Part shown: piece after piece, positions 1-5,556 of the stretch
Layout: each line of letters begins with the position of its first letter
Numbering within the stretch: the first letter of the stretch is position 1
Origin: Candidatus Saccharibacteria bacterium UBA5152
GTDB taxonomy: Bacteria > Patescibacteriota > Saccharimonadia > Saccharimonadales > UBA4665
DNA length: 6,236 bases
Direction of reading: 5' to 3'
NCBI GenBank assembly: GCA_002413755.1
Contig: DHXQ01000039.1
Location: forward strand, 35,064 to 41,299
Translations under genes and position numbers: made by a program
Notes under the pieces: model-generated
What the model was told of the DNA's origin: nothing
Database searches by the model: none
What the model saw: the letters and a program-made list of their open reading frames with translations, nothing else

Positions 1-686
1 CGGGTCGCCAGAGCACCAGTCGCATCAGCCAGATATTCGCGGCGGCGGCTAATCGCCAGCTGGATAAGTGTCGCGATCAAGGGCGCTAGAATCGCTCCGA
101 CTATGGCGATAATAAAGAAGACCGGACTGCTGTTGTTCTCTCGGTCATTACTGCGGAAAAATGCCGTGTGCAGCAGTATGTCGGCGATCAAAGCTACCAC
201 TGCGGCCAGCGCAAAGGTAATCATCGACACCCGGATATCATAATTCTTGACGTGGCTCAGCTCGTGGGCAAAAACCCCTTCCAGTTCGGTGTCATCCATT
301 ATTTCCAGGATTCCGCTGGTGGCGCAGACGGCGGCGTGTTGCGGGTCGCGGCCAGTGGCGAAGGCGTTGGGCGCCGGGTCATCCATAATGAAGACTTTTG
401 GCATTGGTAAGCCCTCGGTTATGGCCAGATTTTCAACAATCCGCCAAAGGCGTGGGTTGTCACTGCTCTCGATCTGATGTGCACCGTTAACCGACAGGCT
501 CAATCGACTACCGGAATAATACATAATCAGCGCGTAAATCGCTGCACCGACGAGGACAGCAATTGTCATGTAAGGTCTGCCGGTAAAGTAGTAACTGGCC
601 AACAGGCCGAGCACACCGACCAGCAGCACAAACAAAATCATTATGACGACACTGCGCCGTTTGTTACTAGCTATCTCGCTATACAT
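1..686 (-). CDS. htpX: HtpX-type M48 membrane zinc metalloprotease (C-terminus beyond window)
   Basis: This gene encodes a membrane-embedded zinc endopeptidase of the M48B family, which degrades misfolded or damaged membrane proteins at the cytoplasmic face. Reading from the ATG at 686, 228 codons are visible and the frame is still open at the left edge; family members are usually about 285-300 residues, so roughly the last 60-70 are missing. Visible features are two N-terminal membrane segments (about residues 12-33 and 39-57), the conserved NAFATG stretch (107-112), the zinc/catalytic motif HELSH (H141, E142, H145), two further hydrophobic segments (about 153-174 and 188-211), and the third zinc ligand in REYLAD (E217). 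All catalytic residues are therefore present. The N-terminus MYSEIASNKR is of the normal family type, which supports this start. An AAAAGG (699-704) lies 12 nt upstream, a rather long spacing for a ribosome binding site. It follows lemA on the same strand after 71 nt, a common pairing in bacteria. Confidence 0.95.
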   Translation of the reverse strand, partial: MYSEIASNKRRSVVIMILFVLLVGVLGLLASYYFTGRPYMTIAVLVGAAIYALIMYYSGSRLSLSVNGAHQIESSDNPRLWRIVENLAITEGLPMPKVFIMDDPAPNAFATGRDPQHAAVCATSGILEIMDDTELEGVFAHELSHVKNYDIRVSMITFALAAVVALIADILLHTAFFRSNDRENNSSPVFFIIAIVGAILAPLIATLIQLAISRRREYLADATGALAT

Positions 687-704
687 ACCGCAATTGTACC
701 TTTT

Positions 705-722
705 AAAGCTTAAAGAAAGCTT
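705..722. repeat. AAAGCTT direct repeat / small hairpin in the lemA-htpX spacer
   Basis: AAAGCTT occurs at 705-711 and again at 716-722. Because AAGCTT is its own reverse complement, the two copies can also pair as a 6-bp stem around a 5-nt loop. It lies in the 71-nt gap between the lemA stop and the htpX start, just upstream (on the minus strand) of the possible htpX ribosome binding site. No U-tract follows it, so it does not look like a terminator. A role in mRNA processing or in setting relative expression is possible but unproven. Confidence 0.4.
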
Positions 723-757
723 ACACCGCTCTTAAGTATTTATAGCTGAGGAGTTGA

Positions 758-1324
758 CTAGAACTTAACTTCAACTGGGCTCTGGACGGCAGCTGTGCCA
801 GCCTCGTCGAGTTCGAAGAATTCACGGTCTTTGGTGAAGCCGAGCATGCCGGCAAAAATGTTGGTTGGGAAAACCTTGCGCTTGGTGTTGAAGTCACGGA
901 CGACGCCGTTGTAGAAGCGGCGTGAAGCCTGAATCTTGTCTTCGGTGTCAACCAGTTCAGCCTGGAGCTCCTGGAAGTTCTGGCTGGCCTTCAGGTCTGG
1001 GTAAGCTTCGGCGACAGCAAACAGGCTCTTCAGAGTCTGTGAGAATTCACCTTCAGCCTTGGCAGTTTCAGCAACGCCTTGGGCGTTGAGGGCATTAGCG
1101 CGGGCTTCGGTAACCTTTTCAAAGACACCACTTTCGTGAGCGGCGTAACCCTTGACGGTGTTTACCAGGTTAGGTATTAAGTCATAGCGGCGCTTTAGCT
1201 GGACGGTAATATCGCTCCAGGCTTCGTCGGCACGAATATTGAGCTTTATAAGGCCGTTGTACATCGCCGCCATAAAGGCGATAAGAACGACAACAACGAT
1301 GCCGATGATAATTAATAAGGTCAT
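758..1324 (-). CDS. lemA: LemA family membrane-anchored protein
   Basis: This is a complete 188-residue LemA family protein, a typical length. Residues 1-21 form a single hydrophobic N-terminal anchor, with the N-terminus out and the rest predicted to be a helical bundle. Family hallmarks are visible: the AWSDI..QLKRRYDLIPNLV stretch (about residues 35-54), a VKGYAAHE segment directly after it, YPDLKASQNF near 108, and the ASRRFYNG...FN stretch near 133. The biochemical function of LemA is not established. Its gene often sits beside htpX or TPM-domain genes, and a link to membrane-stress proteolysis is inferred from that neighbourhood. The ATG at 1324 has a GGAG Shine-Dalgarno (1335-1338) with a 10-nt spacer. 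It is the first gene of a likely lemA-htpX unit and is divergent from the carboxypeptidase gene. The stop is TAG. Confidence 0.95.
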   Translation of the reverse strand: MTLLIIIGIVVVVLIAFMAAMYNGLIKLNIRADEAWSDITVQLKRRYDLIPNLVNTVKGYAAHESGVFEKVTEARANALNAQGVAETAKAEGEFSQTLKSLFAVAEAYPDLKASQNFQELQAELVDTEDKIQASRRFYNGVVRDFNTKRKVFPTNIFAGMLGFTKDREFFELDEAGTAAVQSPVEVKF

Positions 1325-1334
1325 GTATCAGTAT

Positions 1335-1338
1335 CTCC
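1335..1338 (-). promoter_or_regulatory. Ribosome binding site of lemA
   Basis: The minus-strand sequence CGGAGATAC carries GGAG 10 nt upstream of the lemA ATG. It is one of the few clear Shine-Dalgarno sites in the window and fixes the lemA start. Confidence 0.65.
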
Positions 1339-1353
1339 GTTAATTTAGTTATA

Positions 1354-1383
1354 ATTATACACCTCTGGCGCAATATTTGTTAT
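1354..1383 (-). promoter_or_regulatory. Sigma70-like promoter of lemA-htpX
   Basis: On the minus strand a perfect TATAAT -10 box (1359-1354) lies 18 nt downstream of ATAACA (1383-1378), which matches the TTGACA -35 consensus at four of six positions. Transcription would begin near 1347 and give a leader of about 23 nt containing the lemA Shine-Dalgarno. The -35 is modest and no experiment supports it, but the position relative to the start codon is right. Confidence 0.55.
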
Positions 1384-1447
1384 GTGATTTAGGTTATTTT
1401 CAGCCCTGTCTCAGCATTTATTTCGATATCGCCGTACACGTCTATTC

Positions 1448-1486
1448 CATAGTAAACTATGCTTACATCTATGTATCATGCTTACA
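1448..1486 (+). promoter_or_regulatory. Palindrome and direct repeats over the carboxypeptidase start
   Basis: A 14-bp perfect palindrome with a 2-nt centre, CATAGT-AA-ACTATG (1448-1461), overlaps the ATG at 1459. The 9-mer ATGCTTACA occurs at 1459-1467 and again at 1478-1486, a 19-nt period. A TATGCT (1458-1463) could act as a -10 box placing the transcription start at or next to ATG 1471, which would make a leaderless mRNA; no good -35 accompanies it. The repeats could be an operator. This is sequence observation plus inference only. Confidence 0.3.
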
Positions 1487-2721
1487 ATTCCCGGCCAATC
1501 CCCAAACCTGCGCGACGACGGCGCGAATTCAAGCCGCTGGCGCTCATCATATGCCTTGTCTTGCTCATCGGCGGCTATACCTTATACGCTGCCTTGCGGC
1601 CCCTACCGGAGCCTAAAACGGTGCTCACCCCGCCAGTCGTGCCGGCCCAGGTAACGGTCAATATCCCTTGGCCCAAATCAGGCTCAGCCGAACAATCAGC
1701 TTACGGCGCTGACGGCTACGGCCTGCTCGCCTCCAGTTCAACAATCGAGACGCCTACTCCAACTGCTAGCATCGCCAAAGTCATGACGGTACTGGCAGTG
1801 CTCCAGCAAAAACCACTCAAACCTGGCGAACAAGGACCGACCATCACCTTCACCGCGGCTGACGCGGCACTCTACGGTAAATACATCGCCATGGACGGTT
1901 CGGCGGTACAGGTGTCAGCCGGAGACACCATGACCGAATACCAGGCCATCCAGACGCTGCTGTTGCCCTCTGCAAATAATATCGCCGACAGTCTGGCAAC
2001 CTGGGCATTTGGCAGTATGGATGCCTACACCACCTATGCGAACAGCTATGCCCGGAGCCTGCATATGAACGGTACCAAGATTACTGACGCCAGCGGCTTC
2101 TCCAAATTGACCGTTAGCACCGCCTCAGACCTCGTCAAACTGGGTGATGCTGCCCTCGATAAGCCAGTCATAACTCAAGTCATCAGCCAGCAGTCGGCCG
2201 TCATCCCGGGTATCAGCACGGTCTACAACACCAATAAGCTGCTCGGTCAGTCAGGCGTCTTTGGCATCAAAACCGGCAACACCGACGAGGCTGGCGGCTG
2301 CTTCCTGGGTGCCGCCGACGTCGCCGTCGGTAGCAGAACCATCCGGGTCATTACCGCTGTTATTGGAGCACCGGATTTGGCCAGCGCGCTGCGCGATACC
2401 TTGCCGCTTATTCAGTCGACACCGTCCCAGTTTCAAACGCTACACGTAGTGCGCGCTGGCCAAAATGTTGGCACCGTCAGCACCGACTGGGGGAGTTCCT
2501 CACCTGTTGTTGCCAGTAAGAATATCGACACTCTCGCCTGGGCCGGCACCACCCTGCCTGCCCTGACCACCACTTCAGATCCTAAATCATTGTCAAAAGC
2601 CAAATCCACTGTCGGCAGCATCAGCCTCGATTTCCAAGGGCGGAAGGAAGCATCCGACCTGGTCTTGTCGAAAGACCTGGCCGCGCCAACACTGTGGTGG
2701 CGATTGACTCACCCTCTATAG
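1459..2721 (+). CDS. Membrane-anchored D-alanyl-D-alanine carboxypeptidase (S11 penicillin-binding protein)
   Basis: This serine D,D-carboxypeptidase trims the terminal D-Ala from peptidoglycan pentapeptides outside the membrane. All three active-site motifs of the S11/PBP5 family are present and correctly ordered: SIAK (S104 nucleophile, K107), SAN (S171-N173) and KTG (K271-G273). A basic N-terminus with RRRR-type charge precedes one hydrophobic segment (about residues 27-46), which is likely an uncleaved signal anchor. A Pro-rich linker (about 47-70) then leads to the catalytic domain (about 70-315) and a beta-rich C-terminal domain (about 325-420) in the position of the PBP5 C-terminal domain. 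At 420 residues it is a normal length. The start is uncertain: neither ATG 1459 nor the in-frame ATG 1471 (residue 5) has a Shine-Dalgarno. Its gene is divergent from lemA. The stop is TAG, and a strong terminator lies about 200 nt downstream. Confidence 0.93.
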   Translation: MLTSMYHAYNSRPIPKPARRRREFKPLALIICLVLLIGGYTLYAALRPLPEPKTVLTPPVVPAQVTVNIPWPKSGSAEQSAYGADGYGLLASSSTIETPTPTASIAKVMTVLAVLQQKPLKPGEQGPTITFTAADAALYGKYIAMDGSAVQVSAGDTMTEYQAIQTLLLPSANNIADSLATWAFGSMDAYTTYANSYARSLHMNGTKITDASGFSKLTVSTASDLVKLGDAALDKPVITQVISQQSAVIPGISTVYNTNKLLGQSGVFGIKTGNTDEAGGCFLGAADVAVGSRTIRVITAVIGAPDLASALRDTLPLIQSTPSQFQTLHVVRAGQNVGTVSTDWGSSSPVVASKNIDTLAWAGTTLPALTTTSDPKSLSKAKSTVGSISLDFQGRKEASDLVLSKDLAAPTLWWRLTHPL

Positions 2722-2725
2722 CATC

Positions 2726-2777
2726 ATTCGGTATTTTGTAGCTACAATGTATATACAAAATACCGCAACTACCGAAT
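2726..2777. repeat. Nested palindromes 3' of the carboxypeptidase gene
   Basis: A perfect 12-bp inverted repeat, CGGTATTTTGTA (2729-2740) with TACAAAATACCG (2754-2765), encloses 13 nt. Within and across it lie two further perfect palindromes, TTGTAGCTACAA (2736-2747) and TGTATATACA (2748-2757). An outer pair, ATTCGGTA (2726-2733) with TACCGAAT (2770-2777), competes for the same bases. It begins 5 nt after the TAG stop (2719-2721). No U-tract follows, so a classical terminator is unlikely. It may stabilise the mRNA 3' end, or be a protein-binding or recombination site. Confidence 0.6.
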
Positions 2778-2818
2778 GGGTAATACCCAATAAGCATGCC
2801 CCTAGCCGGGACAGCGCA

Positions 2819-2860
2819 CGTTAATCCAGCCGCCCGCTACGCTGGGGGCTGTGACTAACG
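2819..2860 (+). other. GC-rich stem-loop
   Basis: CGTTA (2819-2823) pairs with TAACG (2856-2860), and after a small internal loop CAGCC (2827-2831) pairs with GGCTG (2847-2851). CCC (2833-2835) then pairs with GGG (2844-2846) after a one-base bulge, leaving an 8-nt loop. It lies between the nested palindromes and the long hairpin, and could be one domain of a structured RNA. Confidence 0.4.
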
Positions 2861-2863
2861 ACC

Positions 2864-2907
2864 GAACCACCGACGCCAGCTGCTGAAGCAGCCGGCGTCG
2901 GTGGTTC
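2864..2907. repeat. Long near-perfect GC-rich hairpin
   Basis: A perfect 14-bp stem (2864-2877 with 2894-2907, arms GAACCACCGACGCC and its complement) continues after one A.C mismatch into a 5-bp stem, GCTGC/GCAGC, closed by a TGAA loop. No U-run follows on the plus strand and no U-run lies at the minus-strand side, so it is not a standard intrinsic terminator by itself. It may be part of a structured RNA or a dispersed extragenic palindrome. Confidence 0.65.
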
Positions 2908-2923
2908 TAGCCTTACTCATGGT

Positions 2924-2960
2924 TATAAAAAGATCCTGCACGAAGCAGGATCTTTTTATA
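2924..2960. terminator. Bidirectional Rho-independent terminator
   Basis: A perfect 16-nt inverted repeat, TATAAAAAGATCCTGC (2924-2939) and its complement (2945-2960), surrounds a 5-nt loop. The 8-bp GC-containing core is followed by five U residues in both reading directions. On the plus strand it would end transcription from the carboxypeptidase side. On the minus strand it starts immediately after the CCA end of tRNA-Val and would end that transcript. Confidence 0.9.
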
Positions 2961-3037
2961 TGGTGGGTGATGAGGGACTCGAACCCCCGACACCCTCGGT
3001 GTAAACGAGGTGCTCTAGCCAACTGAGCTAATCACCC
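2961..3037 (-). tRNA. tRNA-Val (anticodon UAC), CCA encoded
   Basis: The minus strand folds as a complete 77-nt tRNA. The acceptor stem GGGTGAT/ATCACCC is 7 bp, with discriminator A and an encoded CCA. The D-arm has a GCTC/GAGC stem and an AGTTGGCTA loop. The anticodon stem is CCTCG/CGAGG around the loop TTTACAC, giving anticodon TAC, which reads GUA valine codons. The T-arm carries TTCGAGT with a GGGGG/CCCTC stem that includes one G.U pair. Four variable-loop bases, no intron. A promoter lies upstream and an intrinsic terminator directly downstream, so it is transcribed on its own. Confidence 0.97.
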
Positions 3038-3049
3038 TTAGCGCTGCCT

Positions 3050-3078
3050 AGTATATCAGACAATTAACAGATTGAAAA
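3050..3078 (-). promoter_or_regulatory. Sigma70-like promoter of tRNA-Val
   Basis: On the minus strand TTTTCA (3078-3073) and TATACT (3055-3050) are separated by exactly 17 nt. They match the -35 at four of six positions and the -10 at five of six. Initiation would fall about 6 nt upstream of the mature tRNA 5' end, a usual arrangement. Confidence 0.6.
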
Positions 3079-3110
3079 CAGCGACATTTTGCCGGCACTA
3101 CCGGTAAAGC

Positions 3111-4133
3111 TTATTGGACGGATGCCTTGGTCCGGCCCATCTTGGTTGGGCCAAACCAGGCGATAGCTTCAATTTGATGGTCGGCACCGCGATAAATGCC
3201 TTGCTTGAGATATACCGGATCGGGCACCGGATTAGCCGAAGTGCCGTTAACCCATTTGTCCCAGCCCATGGTGGCATGCATCTGCTTAGTTACGAGGACC
3301 TGCCCATCACGTTCGATGTGGATCCAGCCTTTGGTCGGATCGGGAGACAGATAGACGCCGATGAGCAGGTCCGTCCAATGACCGATTGGTAATGTACCGA
3401 GATCAATCCGCGAGCCAACCGATGAGCCGATTTGCAGCCGATTTAGCTTGGCTTCCAATGCCAGCGGAGGACTGCCACCCCACTGCCCCTTCAACTGCAT
3501 AAAGTCCATCCAGTCGGTACTGTACGTGCTGGCAACAAACGTTGGGTCGAGTCCGAAGCTGAAGTGGAACCAGGCCTCACGCTCGACTCCGAGCGGCCAA
3601 TTCTCGGCCAGCGTGTGCGAGCCGGTCGTTGTGTACAGGTCATACACTTCTGAGGCATGGCGGGTGTTGCCGTTAGACTGCACCGATTGGATGTCGCCAG
3701 GATGTAGATCAACTTTCATAGCATTGGTTGGCTTGTAGGGGGCGCTCCCCATGATGTTGGTCGCGCCGGTCACCATAAAGATCCGAGTAAGATAAGGACC
3801 GTCAGCTGTCCACGGATTCTTGGGTGACTGCAGTACCGTCCAGCCGGAATCAGGGATAAGATTGGCGACATCATAGTGCGAATGCCAGGTAAAGTTGGCG
3901 GCGGTCAACGAGGAAAACTTCACCGCTGAACCGCTGGAGGCTGTTGTGTCGCTTATCCGTGAAACACCGTAGCTGGTGACGCCTGACTCAGGTTCGGCGC
4001 TGACGGCTGGTGCGGCGGCGCGAATGGAGTGAAGCAAATATATACCGAGGCCACCAACAATCAATATGACGGCACATAACACCAGGTATCGACCGTTAAC
4101 ACCACGTTTCACCTGTCTAGAGCGCTTATGCAT
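3111..4133 (-). CDS. Membrane-anchored polysaccharide-lyase-like (heparin-lyase-I-type fold) protein
   Basis: This 340-residue protein is probably exported and tethered to the membrane. A basic N-terminus is followed by one hydrophobic segment (about residues 16-36) and no clear lipobox. Residues about 46-73 contain AEPESG...ASSGSAVKF, the short signature seen in CBM6/CBM35-like carbohydrate-binding segments. Residues about 80-332 resemble the polysaccharide lyase jelly-roll family: a VDLHPGD...TRHASEVYD strand region (141-165), EREAWFHFSF (184-193), GHWTDLLIGVYLS..P..GW (251-270) and a YLKQGIYRG element (308-316). Where relatives often carry a QWH-type motif, this protein reads QLKGQW (213-218), so catalysis is uncertain and it may only bind glycan. 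The ATG at 4133 has no strong ribosome binding site (only ATAGG 8 nt away). It lies 40 nt after the jelly-roll gene and is probably cotranscribed with it. The stop is TAA. Confidence 0.78.
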   Translation of the reverse strand: MHKRSRQVKRGVNGRYLVLCAVILIVGGLGIYLLHSIRAAAPAVSAEPESGVTSYGVSRISDTTASSGSAVKFSSLTAANFTWHSHYDVANLIPDSGWTVLQSPKNPWTADGPYLTRIFMVTGATNIMGSAPYKPTNAMKVDLHPGDIQSVQSNGNTRHASEVYDLYTTTGSHTLAENWPLGVEREAWFHFSFGLDPTFVASTYSTDWMDFMQLKGQWGGSPPLALEAKLNRLQIGSSVGSRIDLGTLPIGHWTDLLIGVYLSPDPTKGWIHIERDGQVLVTKQMHATMGWDKWVNGTSANPVPDPVYLKQGIYRGADHQIEAIAWFGPTKMGRTKASVQ

Positions 4134-4173
4134 ATCTATAGCCTATCATTTATTGTAGCCGAATCGGAAGCCT

Positions 4174-5556
4174 TTAGAGATCACCACCAATGAAGTTGTC
4201 CACGCGCTGCGCCGTGTCACCGGCTACGGTGTAGCGCATACTGACACCCAGCCGCCGGCCGGCCGTTAACGTCGAATCGGTGACGCTCAGCTTTTGGACC
4301 GAATTGCCAAGCAAACGGATGGTTGAGCCCTGAGCCTCGATCCGTATTGTATACGGCAGTGCCGGCGCTGACTCGGTGAATGAACCAATCGATGTAGAGA
4401 CACCGCCGGTTGCCCTGAAGAGCTGCCAGGCGCCAGCCGAAACGTTGTAACGTCCGAAGTAGGCATCGGGGTTACCGCCGCTGCCGTCGGCAGTAGCGTT
4501 AACGTAACGCACCACTACCATAGGGTCGGTCACACTGGCCGTCGGTCGAGCTATGACTGTTGCTTGCGCGTACTGAGCCGCTGTCGTGGCTACTCCCGGT
4601 ACCAGGTCATAGACACTGGCCACGGTCGGACCGGACACGCCTAATTGGTTGCTAACAATCGGTAGGGCATTCAAGCTGGCTGCCCAGCCATTGCCCGTTG
4701 AAGCGGCGTCACTGCGATTAAAGTCATCGGAGAATGTAAAGCCGGATGACAGGGTTATGCCATATTTCGTACCCAGATAACTTTCGGCTGTTGATAGCTC
4801 AGAACTGTTGAGCACTCGTTGCCAGATCATGACCTCGGCAATATCGCCGTTCCACAGGTCGGTTGCCGTGCCGTCGCTGCCGAAGGCTAACTGCGACGTC
4901 GTGTCGCCAGTGCCGGCCGTGCCGATCGTACCCAGTGCCCGCTGGGCGCCGTCGCGGCGATAATATAAGGTCGAGCCGGTCGTACCAGCCATGGTCAGCC
5001 CCAGGATGTTGGCCGTACCGCTGACGCCGGAGGCGGGGTCAGCCGAGATGGTCGTGGTACTCGACGGCGCGTAATAAATCGCCCGGCCGGCCGAGCTGGC
5101 GTTGGGTGAAATCGAATAATGGTTGCTACCGGTGCCGCGCGAAATAATTCGTGGTGTACCGGAGACAGTTGCCCGTGGCACCGACACCACCAGCACAGTC
5201 ATACCCGATGTTTCGGCGTGCAGCGTCGAGGCGGCGCAGGTCAACCATTGGCTGCTGCCGTCAAAACGCATCACCGGGTTGCCGTTGAGGATATTGGTTT
5301 TGAAAATTGGCTGATGACTATTGTCGGTTTGCATAGCGTGAATTCCGTTGCCGGACAGATCCGGTGCCACCACTATCGATGCGCCGTCACTCAGCCCGCC
5401 GGACAGGCGATCGGCACTCCACCACCCGGCAATCCCGCCGACCGGTGGCACCGGCAACTTATGTCGAATAACGGCACTAGGTCGGGCTGCGAACGGGCTT
5501 ATGTCAAATCTCCCGAGACCAGCCAGACATTTGAACCGAGATAACGCAGCCCCCAC
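4174..5556 (-). CDS. Double jelly-roll protein: LamG-like domain plus second beta-sandwich
   Basis: This encodes a probable glycan-binding surface or tail-appendage protein. Numbered from the GTG at 5556, residues about 43-268 form a LamG/concanavalin-like domain. Its marks are GIAGWWSAD (41-49), QPIFKTN...NGNPVMRFDG (82-100), and the closing DIAEVMIWQRVL...YLGTKYGI (238-267). Residues about 274-459 form a second beta-sandwich that opens with FSDDFNRSD (275-283), a style shared with DUF1080-like and phage-tail domains, and ends VDNFIGGDL. No signal peptide or membrane segment is seen. The start is doubtful: the GTG gives a 58-nt overlap with the upstream gene and has no Shine-Dalgarno. An ATA at 5502 overlaps that gene's TAA stop and has GGGAG 7 nt upstream, giving 442 residues. 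It is flanked by the fibre gene and the lyase-like gene. The stop is TAA. Confidence 0.8.
   Translation of the reverse strand: MGAALSRFKCLAGLGRFDISPFAARPSAVIRHKLPVPPVGGIAGWWSADRLSGGLSDGASIVVAPDLSGNGIHAMQTDNSHQPIFKTNILNGNPVMRFDGSSQWLTCAASTLHAETSGMTVLVVSVPRATVSGTPRIISRGTGSNHYSISPNASSAGRAIYYAPSSTTTISADPASGVSGTANILGLTMAGTTGSTLYYRRDGAQRALGTIGTAGTGDTTSQLAFGSDGTATDLWNGDIAEVMIWQRVLNSSELSTAESYLGTKYGITLSSGFTFSDDFNRSDAASTGNGWAASLNALPIVSNQLGVSGPTVASVYDLVPGVATTAAQYAQATVIARPTASVTDPMVVVRYVNATADGSGGNPDAYFGRYNVSAGAWQLFRATGGVSTSIGSFTESAPALPYTIRIEAQGSTIRLLGNSVQKLSVTDSTLTAGRRLGVSMRYTVAGDTAQRVDNFIGGDL

Noticed and set aside
168..713. Small plus-strand open frames of 76-80 codons.
   Set aside because: They lie antisense to htpX, whose minus-strand frame carries all family motifs; they are shadows with no recognisable protein features.
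2737..2764. Possible XerCD dif site, because TGTATA (2748-2753) equals the central hexamer of the E. coli dif site and lies between two 11-nt arms.
   Set aside because: Aligned by eye, the right arm matches the conserved XerD arm at only about 2 of 11 positions and the left arm about 6 of 11. The arms also lack the usual inverted ATAA/TTAT edges.
2864..2907. SRP RNA-like fragment, from the GAAGCAGCC string.
   Set aside because: The string is only the loop side of a simple perfect hairpin. The asymmetric internal loop and GGAA apical loop of SRP RNA are absent.
2961..3037. tRNA-Val as the attachment site of an integrated element that includes the phage-like genes.
   Set aside because: The phage-like genes lie on the 5' side of the tRNA, whereas integration normally uses the 3' part and leaves the element there. 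No duplicate of the tRNA 3' end and no integrase is seen in the window.
3078..3110. CCGG-CCGG hairpin after the lyase-like gene as its terminator.
   Set aside because: The stem is only 4 bp and no U-tract follows on the minus strand, so I do not call a terminator; transcription may run on into the tRNA-Val gene.
5119..5544. A 141-codon plus-strand open frame.
   Set aside because: It is antisense to the jelly-roll gene, has a His/Cys/Arg-rich composition typical of a shadow frame, and has no ribosome binding site or domain.
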